Below, in pieces: positions 28,243 through 38,700 of a DNA stretch of 64,000 bases. Source of the stretch: JBNJGB01 sp051747385. Lineage in GTDB: Bacteria; Myxococcota_A; UBA9042; PHBI01; JACKFB01. The DNA lies in assembly GCA_051747385.1 (NCBI GenBank), contig JBNJGB010000010.1, positions 132,156 to 196,155 of the forward strand, read 5' to 3'. A program made the position numbers and the translations under genes. Position 1 is the stretch's first letter, and the number at the start of each line of letters is the position of its first letter. The notes under the pieces were generated by a model that worked only from the letters and a program-made list of their open reading frames with translations, was not told the origin of the DNA and made no database searches.

Positions 28243-28863
28243 TCAGCCGGCGCTCCTCAGCGTGGGAGCGGGCGGGTTGGCCCGGCGCTCGATGTCCCGA
28301 AGGACGGCGAGCAGGTCCTTTGCCCAGTCGGCGGTCTCCCGCTCCACGGCCTCGGCGAGGCGGAGGAGGGTGCCCTTCGCCAGGTCGAGGTGTCGCTCGG
28401 CGTCCTCGAGGCTCGCCGGCTTCCCCTCCCTGGGGAGGCGCACCTCCTCCCACTCCATCCGGAAGCGATCGAGCATGCGGTGCAGCGCCATCATCGTCGT
28501 GATGAAGCGCATCCAGGCCGGCGTGAAGCCGTAGAAGCGATCGAGGGCGATGAGCAGGGCCGCCATGGCGATGGCGATGGTGGTCCATGCGGGGGCGACG
28601 TGTCCGCCGGCGTCGTCCGCCAGGGCCGAGACGCTGGGTAGGATCCCGGCGACGGCCGTGAAGATGATGGCCAGGACGCGAAGGACCTGCGCGCCGAGCT
28701 TCATCCGCCTCTTCTTCCGCTCGTACCACGTGATGGCGTCCTCGAAGCGCGCCACCACGTATTCGCATAGCTGCTCCAAGGACGCGTCCCGCCCCCCCTC
28801 GCTCCAGTCCAGCTCCGGGAACGGCTCCACCCGGAGATTCGTGCGGTCGTCTGCCTCGCCCAC
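28243..28863 (-). CDS. SLATT/DUF4231-type two-TM protein
   Basis: 206 residues from GTG, fixed by AAGGAG six nt upstream. The N-terminal ~45 residues are acidic, followed by an amphipathic helix (LCEYVVARFEDAITWYERKK). Two TM helices follow, VLRVLAIIFTAVAGILPSV and WTTIAIAMAALLIALDRF, then FYGFTPAWMRFITTMM and a C-terminal cytoplasmic helix of about 90 residues with a LDRFRMEWEEVRLP-type segment. This order is that of the SLATT (SMODS- and SLOG-associating 2TM effector) superfamily, predicted pore-forming effectors of prokaryotic conflict systems. No cyclase or SLOG sensor partner is adjacent, so a stand-alone or orphan role must be considered. Confidence 0.72.
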   Translation of the reverse strand: MGEADDRTNLRVEPFPELDWSEGGRDASLEQLCEYVVARFEDAITWYERKKRRMKLGAQVLRVLAIIFTAVAGILPSVSALADDAGGHVAPAWTTIAIAMAALLIALDRFYGFTPAWMRFITTMMALHRMLDRFRMEWEEVRLPREGKPASLEDAERHLDLAKGTLLRLAEAVERETADWAKDLLAVLRDIERRANPPAPTLRSAG

Positions 28864-29116
28864 GCGCGCCTCCTTGTTCGTGCGCCACCATGCAACGCCG
28901 CGGCGCGGACGCGCAACGGCGTCCGGGGCGGGGGAGCCTCGTGGTGCGACCACGTCGCGCCGAGCGGTCCCCGTGCCGGGCCGCGGGAAGGGGCGGGAGA
29001 CCGGGTTACGCGAGCCGGGAATCGAACACGCGGGCCCCTGTGTACATCGCCATGTGGATTCTGCAGGATGCCACCATCGACGGCTCCAGCACCGATGCCG
29101 CACAGCAGGGGAAGGG
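28864..29116. other. Divergent intergenic region
   Basis: 253 bp between the SLATT gene and the lipoprotein operon. On the minus strand GTGTTCGATTCCCGGCTCGC (29006-29027 region) resembles a tRNA T-arm and 3' acceptor, but no matching 5' half is present. No other structure is recognised. Confidence 0.4.
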
Positions 29117-29776
29117 ATGCGGAGTTTCATGTATGCCCGGCGTGCCCGGGTGTCGAGTCCGAGGTGTGCGCTGCTCGCGCTGACCGGGAGCCTGGTCCTG
29201 GTTCTGGCCAGCGCAGGCTGTGGGGACAACTCGGAGGCGTGTCTCGGGCTGTATGCGTTTCCCCGTGGCGTAGAGCCGGGGGGCGCGACCACCGTCGCCG
29301 TGGAGACGTCGTCGGCGTGTGGGGCGGACGAGTCCGTCGTGGTCTGCCTCGAGTTGGGCCCCGAAGGCTCGGGGGCGCTCTGGACGGTGACCTCTCCGGA
29401 CGCGGCGCGCACGCTGCGGCTGACCATGACGCCGGGGGACGTGGCGCAGACCGTCTACCAGGCCGGGGAGGAGGAGGGGCGACGCGTGATCGCGGCCGCC
29501 GTGCACCCATCCCGTACGGCGTGCCCCCCGGAGGACGGGGAGGCGACTGCCCTCGGAGAGAGCACCCTCGCCATCGAGGTGCGGACGCCGCCCGAGGTGC
29601 CAGCAGGTGGGGACACCGGCGCGGCGGAGGTCGACGATACGGCGTTCCCGGGCGTCGACGAGGCGGATGCTCTTCCGGATGCGGACGCGGCGAGCCCGGA
29701 CGAGGGCGGCGGGCTGTCGGACGACACGATGCCTGCCGAGGACGCCGGGGGTGTCGGCCCGGACGAGGGAGCCTAG
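29117..29776 (+). CDS. Lipoprotein with acidic C-terminal tail
   Basis: 219 residues from the first ATG; a second in-frame ATG four codons later has a better-spaced GGAG and may be the true start. The signal ends in ASAGC (Cys35), a lipobox. The middle (about 40-150) looks beta-rich with several Cys (CGDNSEACLGL, SSACGADESVVVCLELGP, then TACPPEDGE). The last ~60 residues are Asp/Ala/Gly-rich with no bulky hydrophobics (DEADALPDADAASPDEGG). It starts the three-gene unit with the protease and the secreted protein. Function unknown. Confidence 0.7.
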   Translation: MRSFMYARRARVSSPRCALLALTGSLVLVLASAGCGDNSEACLGLYAFPRGVEPGGATTVAVETSSACGADESVVVCLELGPEGSGALWTVTSPDAARTLRLTMTPGDVAQTVYQAGEEEGRRVIAAAVHPSRTACPPEDGEATALGESTLAIEVRTPPEVPAGGDTGAAEVDDTAFPGVDEADALPDADAASPDEGGGLSDDTMPAEDAGGVGPDEGA

Positions 29777-29778
29777 CA

Positions 29779-30573
29779 TTGGCGGCTCCCCTCGACAGGA
29801 AGGAGCAACCCGACGAGCTCGCGCCGCCGCGGGAGCGCTCCTGGCGCGCCGCCGGGGAGCCCCTGAGGCCCGGCCTCGCCATCCGCGTCGCACACCAGAC
29901 GGACGACGGCCGGGTGAAGCACAGGCAGGGTAGCCTCGGCCCGTGCTTCCGGATCGACGGGGCCTTGTGGTTTGCGTGCTCCTTCCACGTCGTGGCAGGG
30001 GGCGACCGGGACCGCCCGGTGGAGATGCACACCGCGGAGGGGTGGCGGGCGGCCCCCGAGCTGGTCATTCCCCCTTCGGAGGATCAGCCCGGACGCTCGG
30101 AGGTCCGACCCAAGGCCGATCTCGCCTTTATCTCCGTCCGAGACGAAGGAGCGACCGGCTTCGTGGACGAGGACACGTGGCCTGGGCTCCTCCTCGCCAG
30201 CGAGGCCGACGGCAAGCGCTATTGGTTCGAGGGGCTCCAGGAACCAGGGGTGCACCTCGCCAGCTACGTGGGGCACCTGAACGACGTCTACGGAGACGCC
30301 GAGTTCACGGCGAAGCAGCTCCGCAACCTGCGCCGGGACTGTCTCGGCGTGCTGCAGCTCAACCAGGCGCGCCCCGAGGGGGGCTTCGACGGGGACAGCG
30401 GTGGCCCGGTGTGGCGCGCCACCGGCGACGACATCGGCATCGTGGGGCACCTCGTCGCGGCGGTGGCGCCAAGGCGCCGGGGCCTCATGGTGCGCTACGC
30501 GAGAGCCTTCGATTACGTGGGCTTGTCCCACGACGACTACGACGTCCTGAGAGGGGTGCATGTTGCGGGTTGA
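29779..30573 (+). CDS. Cytoplasmic trypsin-like serine protease
   Basis: 264 residues from a TTG two nt after the preceding stop, with GAGGGAG about 8 nt upstream. The catalytic triad is readable in order: His70 in ACSFHVVAGG, Asp114 in PKADLAFISV and Ser207 in GFDGDSGGPVW, with the oxyanion-hole GDSGGP intact. There is no signal peptide or TM helix, unlike most bacterial trypsin/HtrA proteins, and no PDZ domain, so it should act in the cytoplasm unless the start is misplaced. Its 3' end overlaps the next gene by 14 nt. Trypsin-like domains without export signals are known in predicted conflict and regulatory systems; that role here is inference. Confidence 0.8.
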   Translation: MAAPLDRKEQPDELAPPRERSWRAAGEPLRPGLAIRVAHQTDDGRVKHRQGSLGPCFRIDGALWFACSFHVVAGGDRDRPVEMHTAEGWRAAPELVIPPSEDQPGRSEVRPKADLAFISVRDEGATGFVDEDTWPGLLLASEADGKRYWFEGLQEPGVHLASYVGHLNDVYGDAEFTAKQLRNLRRDCLGVLQLNQARPEGGFDGDSGGPVWRATGDDIGIVGHLVAAVAPRRRGLMVRYARAFDYVGLSHDDYDVLRGVHVAG

Positions 30574-32119
30574 TGAACGGGTCCTTCTGGCCGGGCTGTC
30601 CGCGGCCCTCGTCCTGCTCCTGCCGGCGCGGAGCCTCGCCGCCGCCCCTCCGTGCGGCGAAGACCTCGACGACGTGCTGCGGCAGCTGAACGAGGCAGGT
30701 GAGGACGACACCCGGCGCTGTTTCGCCGTCCCCGCGGCGGTGGCGGACGACTGCGACACCTGGACGTTCCGGTTCGACGGAGCGGCCCCCGCACGGGAAG
30801 GGCTCGTCGAGGGTCATCTGGAGTGCAACGCCGAGGCGGCCTGGGTGCCCGTGTCGAGGCGGCAGGTCCAGTCGAGCCTCCGTGGCACGAGCGGGGCCCT
30901 GGTGTTGAGCAAGGCGAACAAGGAGCAGGAGCGCGTAGCCTACGGGAAGCTGGAGGATCCCGCCGAGGGTGGCGGGGACGCGGAAGACGCCGACGACGGG
31001 GACCGAGCGGACGAGGAGAAGCTCCCGGTCGACATCGCGCCCAAGCCCATCCCGCACGACGACGTCGCGGACCTGGTCCCCCAATCGGAGGAGGACGACG
31101 AGCACGTGCGCGTCCTCTATGTGAACGAGAACCTCGCCATCCTGCCCGAGAGCCCGGACCGATACGTCACGGACGCGGACGTCATCGTCGTCCGGTTCTT
31201 CGTCCGCAAGGCCCTGGCCTGTCGCATGAACGGGGTCGCGAACAGCTCGAACGAGGTGGGCAACGACGTGCTCGCGTTGGGCGGCCAGGACGGCCTGACC
31301 GACCTCCTGGCATTCAGGCCCTCGTCACGAACCACAGAGACGGGCCCGACGGACGAACAGGAGGAGCAGCCGAGATCCTGCGGATACCTCCTGGACGGAC
31401 CATACGGGGAGCCCGGGATGTACGAGCCTGCCGAGCCCGTGTCTGAGGAGGGCTCAGGAGACGGGGACGACCCGAGGGACGGAGGGGACTGGACGTCCGT
31501 GGCGTTGCGGCTCGGGCCCTTCAGCAACGACGAGGTGAAGATCACCCTGTATCGGGCGGACCGAACGTTCACCGGTCACGACATGAAGCGCGAGCTGCGG
31601 CTCGCCAACCACAGGCGCTATGACGGCTGGTTCGAGGTCATGGTCCTCGGGAGCTTCTATCCCCACCCCGGCCAAGACCTGTCCGTCCGCCGCGAGCCGG
31701 GCACGGAGCTGCACCGCGTGTCGGCGGAGGACGACACGATGGCCATCGACGTGGGGGTCGGCGTGAAGTGGCTGGCGTGGTGCAGCGGCGAGGGCAACGG
31801 TTGGGGTGGCAAGCAGGACCTCCGCGCGGCCAGCGTGTGCGTGGGCCTCGGCAGCGCCCTGTCCGCGCGCAAGCCCGCGGAGCGCTTCTACCCCCTCGGC
31901 CTGAACATCACCGCGGGCCGCTTCGTGGGCCTCAACGTGATGCTCACGGTCGAGCGCACGCACCGGCTCGCCGGAGGCCTGGACTCCGGCGATCTCTTCG
32001 ACGAGGGCGAGCCGTCGATTCCCCGGAAGCGCCACGTCGCCCGGGGCGTCGCAGTCGGCGTGGGCCTGGACCCCAGCGCGTTCGCGCACCTCGTCAAGGC
32101 GATCTTCACCGGGGACTAG
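30560..32119 (+). CDS. Large secreted protein of unknown function
   Basis: 519 residues; the signal peptide is about 1-27 (LLPARSLAAAPP). The ATG follows GAGAGGGG inside the end of the protease gene. Residues 120-180 are very acidic with many Asp/Glu/Pro. Residues 180-300 and 310-400 look like two beta-rich domains (HVRVLYVNENLAILPES, VIVVRFFVRKALACRMNG; WTSVALRLGPFSNDEVKITL). The C-terminal ~150 residues contain alternating hydrophobic strands (DVGVGVKWLAWCSG, LNITAGRFVGLNVMLTVER, ARGVAVGVGLDPSAF) that could form outer-membrane strands. No family is recognised. It is translationally coupled to the protease. Confidence 0.68.
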   Translation: MLRVDERVLLAGLSAALVLLLPARSLAAAPPCGEDLDDVLRQLNEAGEDDTRRCFAVPAAVADDCDTWTFRFDGAAPAREGLVEGHLECNAEAAWVPVSRRQVQSSLRGTSGALVLSKANKEQERVAYGKLEDPAEGGGDAEDADDGDRADEEKLPVDIAPKPIPHDDVADLVPQSEEDDEHVRVLYVNENLAILPESPDRYVTDADVIVVRFFVRKALACRMNGVANSSNEVGNDVLALGGQDGLTDLLAFRPSSRTTETGPTDEQEEQPRSCGYLLDGPYGEPGMYEPAEPVSEEGSGDGDDPRDGGDWTSVALRLGPFSNDEVKITLYRADRTFTGHDMKRELRLANHRRYDGWFEVMVLGSFYPHPGQDLSVRREPGTELHRVSAEDDTMAIDVGVGVKWLAWCSGEGNGWGGKQDLRAASVCVGLGSALSARKPAERFYPLGLNITAGRFVGLNVMLTVERTHRLAGGLDSGDLFDEGEPSIPRKRHVARGVAVGVGLDPSAFAHLVKAIFTGD

Positions 32120-32165
32120 AGCACCAAACAGGACCGCTCCCGTTGGGCTAGCGGCGATCTCCGGC
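32117..32165 (+). repeat. AGAGCACCAAACAGGACCGCT repeat, copy A
   Basis: It overlaps the stop codon of the secreted protein. CCGCT and AGCGG after the motif form a hairpin, so it may terminate this operon. Related copies lie at 57339-57375 (inverted) and 63904-63951. Confidence 0.65.
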
Positions 32166-32794
32166 GCCTCGGCCTTCCGGGACCGCTGCGCCATGCCTCA
32201 TGGTAGCGGCGCCTTGTTCACCATGGAGGCGATCGTCGGACGGGGCCGTGAGGACCCGTGGACCGTCCCCTCGGTCGCGGTGGCGCGTGGCTGGACTCTC
32301 GGCTCCACCGGGGCGGCCGATGAGGATGACCTGGAGCAGGGGCACGCCGTGCTCCGGGGCCGCACGCCGCCGGGAGGCATGGCGGAGCTGTTCGGCCGGG
32401 TCACGGGCACCGTCCGCGGCCGGGGCGGCTTCGTGCACATGTTCGCCCGGGAGGCCCGCTTGCAGGGCGGGCACGGCATCATGGGCGCCCACGTCCCGCT
32501 GTCACCCTGTGGGCGCAGTGGGCGCGAGGATCCGTGTCGCCCAGGTCGTCGACAGTGACGTCGTCGTCGGTGACGCTGAACTCCTCGCCGCCCTCTGGTG
32601 TCTCGGACTCGATGCTCCAGGTCCCGTCGCACATGGGGGACGCGAGCTCCCCGACGCCGGGCACCGGGTCCACGTGTCGGACGGAACTCGTCCTGGCACG
32701 GCGAATGCTGGTGACGTGAGGTGCTCCTCACAACCGATCACGCCGGAGCGCCGCTCCGTCCCACGGCTCCACGCAGGGGGCCCGGGAGGTCGCC
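32166..32794. other. Scar region between the secreted-protein gene and the RHS gene
   Basis: It holds a pdhA-like fragment (32300-32501). On the minus strand between about 32500 and 32670 an open stretch reads MCDGTWSIESETPEGGEEFS and DDDVTVDDLGDTDP, resembling debris of a secreted acidic protein. No intact gene is visible. Confidence 0.55.
32300..32501 (+). pseudogene. Fragment of pdhA (pyruvate dehydrogenase E1 alpha)
   Basis: 32340-32501 aligns without gaps to 40322-40483 inside intact pdhA, with 13 differences in 162 bp by my count (about 92%). The frame is kept (HAVLRGRTPPGGMAELFGRV against HALLRGCTPRGVMSELFGRV). Just upstream, GSTGAADEDD matches GGIGATEEDD of pdhA, with about eight codons missing between. 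There is no start, no cofactor-binding part and no downstream homology. Confidence 0.85.
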
Positions 32795-35700
32795 ATGCGC
32801 ATGCCCGCTGCCCGTGTCGTCTCCTCCACGCTCCTCGCGCTCGCCTGGGCCCCGGTGTTCTCGTGCGGGGGAGGAGGCGAAGCCCCCGACGGGGACACCG
32901 ATGGCTCGAACCGGGCGCCCCGGGCCTCCTTCGAGGCCACGCCGCGCCAGGGGGCCACGCCGCTCGAGGTGCGGTTCGACGCAACCGCCTCCAGCGACCC
33001 GGACGGGCAGATCATCACCTGGGAGTGGGACTTCGGCGACGGAGGCGCTGACGCCGGGGAGGTGGCCTGGCACACCTACACCGACCCCGGGTCTTACGAG
33101 GTCGTCCTCACCGTGACGGACGACGGCGGCGCCACGGCGACGGCCACGGCGCGCATCGACGCGGAGGAGGGCCTGATACGGGACGAGGCCTCGGGGATGA
33201 TCCACGGCGAGGTGTGGGACACCGGCGCCCGCGCGCCGCTCGAGGACGCCCGCGTCACCATCGGCGGCGTGGGCGGGGTCGTTTTCACCGACGCGGAGGG
33301 GCGTTTCCGCGCGGCTACGCCCGGTCCCGGCACCTGGACGCTGACGGTCGAGAAGGCGGGCTACGGCTACGCGCGGCGCAACGCGTCCGTGGAGGCGGGC
33401 GGCCTCGGGGCCGTGGATCCCGTCTACCTCAAGCCCGTGGACGAGGCCGTGACGCGCATCGGGCCCGAGGGCGGCAGCCACGCCAGCGCAGACGGCGAGG
33501 TGGAGGTCGACGTCCCGGCCGGCGCCACGTCCGAGCCGCTGGACGTGCGGGTCACGAACCTGGACGCCCGGGAAGAGCTCCCCGCGCCCCTGCCCGACAA
33601 GACCGACTTCACCTACTGCGTCCGCCTGCAGCCGGAGATGGCGGACTTCGGCGAGCCCGTGACCGTGCGCGTCGCCAACAGCCTGGACTTCCCGCCGGGC
33701 ACGCAGATCCCGGTGGGCATCTACCGGAAGGACGAGGGGAAGTGGCGCCACGAGGCCCTGGCGACCGTCAGCGACGACGGGCAGTGGGTCACCTACGAGA
33801 CGCAGCACTTCTCGGCCCACGACATCAACTTCTACCAGCGCACGCTGGGCGAGAACACGCAGGCGCCCGAGGCGTCGAAGGTGAACCCGCAGGCCATCGC
33901 CCCCACCGTCCGCGAACTCCTGGACTGCGACGACGAGAAGGCCGGCTCCCGGGTGGACGTGCGGGACGGCGAGCTGTCGGTGACCCAGGACCTGCCCACC
34001 TGGCGCTCCCTCGATCGCCTCCGCGGGCTGCGGCTGCGGTACGCCTCGGGGACGGCCGCGCCCACCGCGCTCGTGGGCGTGGACTACGACTTCGAGCAGG
34101 CCGAGGGCCTGTGGGAGCCGGACGGCCACACCGTGGTGGTGCGGGTCGGCGGCCAGGTGGAGCCCTTCCGCTTCGAGCCCATGGGGGGCCCCCACCGCTT
34201 CGTGTACCTGTGGCGGCCGGAGGCCACGGGCGAGGACGCCGTCGGGACCGGGACGTACCCGTGGGCGGTCGAGGTGAGCAACGACTACGCCGTGAGCTAC
34301 TGGACGTCCTTCGAGTTCGCCGGCGCGGTGGTCGAGGACACCGGCGTCGAGGGGCGCCAGCTCGCCCGGCGCGTCGCCGAGTTCAACGGGCGCGTGCCCA
34401 TCCGCAACCTGGTGGACAGCCCGTTCGGCGCCGGCTGGGGCCTGGAGGGAGTCCAGCGCCTCATCCGCCGGCCGGACGGCACGGCGCTGATCCGGGAGGG
34501 CGCCTCCGGGCTGACGACCTTCGAGGGCGGCCTGGAGCTCGCCGCGTGGCCGTCCGCGGGCCCCGAGGACTTCGTGGACGAGGGCCCCGGGTGCCCCATG
34601 GGGATGGACTTCGACCCGGAGGGGAACCTCGTCGTCTCGGCGTCCTACACGGGCGGCGGGAGCGACATGATCTGGCGGGTGTCCCCCGACGGCACGGTGG
34701 AGCACGTCGCGGGGGACGGCACCCACGGCGGCGACGGCGGCGACGGCGGACCCGCCACCGAGGCCGCCCTGAACCTGCCCCACGGCCTCCAGGTGGACGG
34801 CTCGGGCGACATCTACTTCGCGGACATCGCCAACGAGCGCGTGCGGCGCATCGACAACAACGGGATCATCACCACGGTGGCCGGAAACGGCGTCCAGGGG
34901 TTTTCCGGGGACGGCGGTCCGGCGACCGACGCGCAGCTCGCGTGGCCCATCGACGTGGCGCTGGATGGCGAGGGGAACCTCTACGTCGCCGACCTCCTCA
35001 ACGGCCGGGTCCGCAGAGTGGACGTCACCGGGACCATCACCACCGTGGCGGGCGGCGGCGCCTCGAACGCGGAGGGCATCCCCGCGACCCAGGCGGACAT
35101 CGGCTCGCCGTCCGGCGTGGCCGTGGACGAGCTCGGCAACCTCTACATCGCCTGCCAGGGCGTCAACCGGGTGAAGCGGGTGGATCCCGACGGCGTCATC
35201 CACAACGCCACCCCGCCCCTGGACGGCGGCGGCATCTCCGTGAACCTGGGGCCGCTCGACGCGATCTACTACCGCGTGGCGGGCCCCGGCGAGACCAACT
35301 GGATCGAGCGGATCGGCCCGGACGGCGCCCGGGAGGTCGTGGCCGGCACGGGCAGCGCCGACATGGCGCCCGGCACGCCGGCCGCGGACGTGGAGATGGA
35401 GCGCGGCTTCCACCAGACCACGGACGCCCTGGGGCGCCTGGTGGTCGGAAGCTGCGAGCAGAGCAGGCTGTTCCGGCTCGTGCCCTCCCACGGCATCCCC
35501 GGACGCGAGAGCGCCGGTGGCGCCGGGGACTTTACGACGCTGACCTTCGACGCCGAGGGCGGCGCCGCGCGGACGTATCCGGACGGCACGGTGGTCGAGT
35601 TCGGCGCCGACGGCTACCAGGTGGGCCGCGTGGACCGGAACGGGCGGCACACGACCTACGAGTGGGAGCCGAACGGGGAGACCCGGCGCCTGGCGCGCGT

Positions 35701-38700
35701 CGTCGGGCCGGCCGGCCTGGCCGCAGCGCTCCGGTACGACGAGGCCGGGCACCTCTCGGAGATCGAGGACCCGGCCGGGCGCATCACCCGGTTCGACGTC
35801 GACGAGCGAGGCGACCTGGTGCGCGTCGAGAACCCCGACGGCGGGGTGCGCAGCTTCGCGTACGACGAGGACCATCTCCTCGTGGAGCGCGTAGAGCCGA
35901 TGGGAGAGACGACGACCTACGAGTACGACGAGACCTCCCTCGCCCTGCGGCGGGTGGTGCTGCCGGACGGGGCGGAGCGGACGTTCGCCTCGCTCCACAA
36001 CGGCCCGCTGCTCAACGGGATGACGGGCAAGCGCTTCTGGGAGGAGCCCGCGGCGCCCCCGCCCGTGCCGGAGGACGGGCAGCACCTCGTGGACGCCACC
36101 GGGGAGGTGCGCGCCTACGAGACGAACGCGTTCGGCACGACCACGGCCATCGAGGATCCGACGGGGGCCGTGATCCGCATCGAGCGGGACGAGGACAACC
36201 TGCCGTTGACCGTGACGCTCCCGGACGGCGAGACCATGCACAATCAGTACGACGAGCGGGGTCGCATCACCCGGTTCGAGGACCCGGCCGGGTCGGTGAG
36301 CCAGGTCGCGTACGGCGGTCCCCACGGCGCCGTGACGGAGACGGTGGACCCGCACGGGGTGGTGACGGCGATCACCAACGACGCGGCGGGGAACCCGACG
36401 CAGGTGGCGGTGGCCGAGGGGACGGACGCGGAGCGGCAGTGGTCCATGACGTGGGACGCCCTGGGCCTCCCCCTGTCGGCCACGGACCCGAAGGGCCAGG
36501 AGGTCTCCTGGGAGTACGACGCGGTGGGATTGGCGACATCCTACACCGACCCGGCCGGGCGGACGTGGTCGTTCGAGTACGACGCGGCGGGGGCCCCGGT
36601 CCGCGCCGTGGACCCGGCCGGGCACGAGTGGCGCGTGGAGTACGACGCGATGGGTCGCGTGGTCGCGCGGGAGGACCCGCTCGGGAACCGGCGCACCTAC
36701 GAGTACGACCTGTCCGGGCGCGCGGTGGCCGTCGTGGACGAGACCGGCGCGCGGACCGCGTACGCCTACGACCCCATGGGGCGCGTGACGACCGTCACCG
36801 ATGCGCTGGGGCACGACGCGAGGCTGGAGTACGACGCGGAGGGTCACGTGGTGCGCGCAGACCGGCCGGACGGGACCGTGACCACGTACGAGTACGACGC
36901 GGCCCACCGCCTCGTGCGGAGGATCGAGCACCGGGGCCCGCCCGAGGACGGGCCGGACGCGGACGACGCCGTGCACGTCCTCGAGCGTGACGAGCGAGGG
37001 GACGTGATCGCCATGGAGGACGCGGACGGATCGCGCTGGACCGTGGAGCGCGACGCCAACGGCCGGATGCTCCGGCGCACCGACCCCATGGGCTCCGTGA
37101 CCGAGTACGGCTGGGACGCCGCGGGGCGCCTCGTCTCCCTGCGGGACCCGCGGGGCCGGACGATGACCATGACCTACGACGCCTTCGGCCTCCTGAGGCG
37201 GGTGGAGGACGACCTCGGCCTGCTCTCGGAGCGGACCTTCGACGGCCTGGGCCGGGTCGTGGAGAGCATCGACGCCATGGGGAACCACGTGTCGTTCGAG
37301 TACGACGCCGCCGGGCAGCGGACGGCCGTGGTCGACGAGGCCGGCGAGGCCCTGTCGTACGAGTACGACACGCGCGGCCTGCTGGAGCGCGTCGTGGGAC
37401 CGCTGGGACAACAGCTCGCCTACGAGTACGACCCGGCCGGGCGCACCTCGGCGCGGTCCGACGCGCTGGGCAACGTCACGACCTGGGGGTACGACGCCGC
37501 CGGCCGGCCCGTGTCCATGACGGACGCCGAGGGGCGCACGACGACGTTCGAGCGGGACGACGTGGGGCGCCTGGAGGCCATCACCTTCGCCGACGGGAGC
37601 GAGGAGACCTACGCCTGGGACCCCGTGGGCCGCATCGTCCAGCGCGTGCTGCCCGACGGGCGGACCTTCGGGTGGACCTACGACGACCTGGGCCTGCTCG
37701 CCCAGGAGGACGGTCCGGGCGCCGAGGACGTGACGTACACGTATCACCCGGACGGGATGCCGGCGACCATGGACGGCCCGCTGTCGCACCTGGAGTTCGC
37801 CTTCGACGCGGCGAACCACCTCACCGGCCGGGTCGAGAACGGGCGGGAGACCACGATCGAGACCGACACGCCGTCCGGGCAGGCCACCATGACCTATCCG
37901 TCGGGGCTGGAGGTGACGTACGCCCACGACCTGCGCGGCCGCCTCGACGAGGTCCGGATCGACGACGAGGCGGCGTTCACGTGGACGTACGACGCCCGGA
38001 ACCGGCCCACCGGGCGCTCGGCCCCGGGCGTCGACACGACGTACGGGTGGACCCCGCGAGGCGAGCTCTCCCGCGTGGAGCACGGAGACCTCTGGCGGCG
38101 TGACTACGCCTACGACGAGCGCAACCAGGCGGTGTCGGCGCGCGACGCGGTGCGGCCGGAGCGCTCGTGGACCTGGGGCTACGACGCCAACGGGCGCCTG
38201 ACGAGCGCGGCGCGGGGCGAGATGGACGCAAACGGCCAGATCCCCGCGCCCGAGGAGACGTTCGCCTACGCCTACGACGCCGAGTCCAACCTGCTCACGC
38301 GCGCCACGGACGAGGGGGTGCTCTCCTTCGCGTACGACGCCCTCCACCAGGTCGCGGAGGCCGCCGGACAGGCCGTGACGTACGACGCCACCGGGAACCT
38401 CGCCGCCGACGGGACGTACGAGTATGCCTACGACGGGCGTGGTCGCCTGACGAGCGTGGTGCGGGCCGCGGACGGGCAGGAGGTGCTCGCCGTGGGCCAC
38501 AACCCGCTGGGCGAGCGGATCCTGACGCGCCGGGACGGACAGGACGTGGAGCACGTCACCCTGGGCGGCAAGGTCCTCGAGGAGCGGACGGCCGACGGGG
38601 AGGTGCTGCGCCGATTCGTATACGGCGCCTCGGGCCGCGAGCCGTTGCTGCTGATGACCGGCGGCGAGTCGTACACGTACCTGCAGGACCGCATCGCGAG

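Noticed and set aside
28990..29110. Possible tRNA on the minus strand
   Set aside because: Only a T-loop-like GTTCGATTC and an acceptor-like 3' end are present. The T-stem does not pair and there is no anticodon arm or 5' acceptor half.
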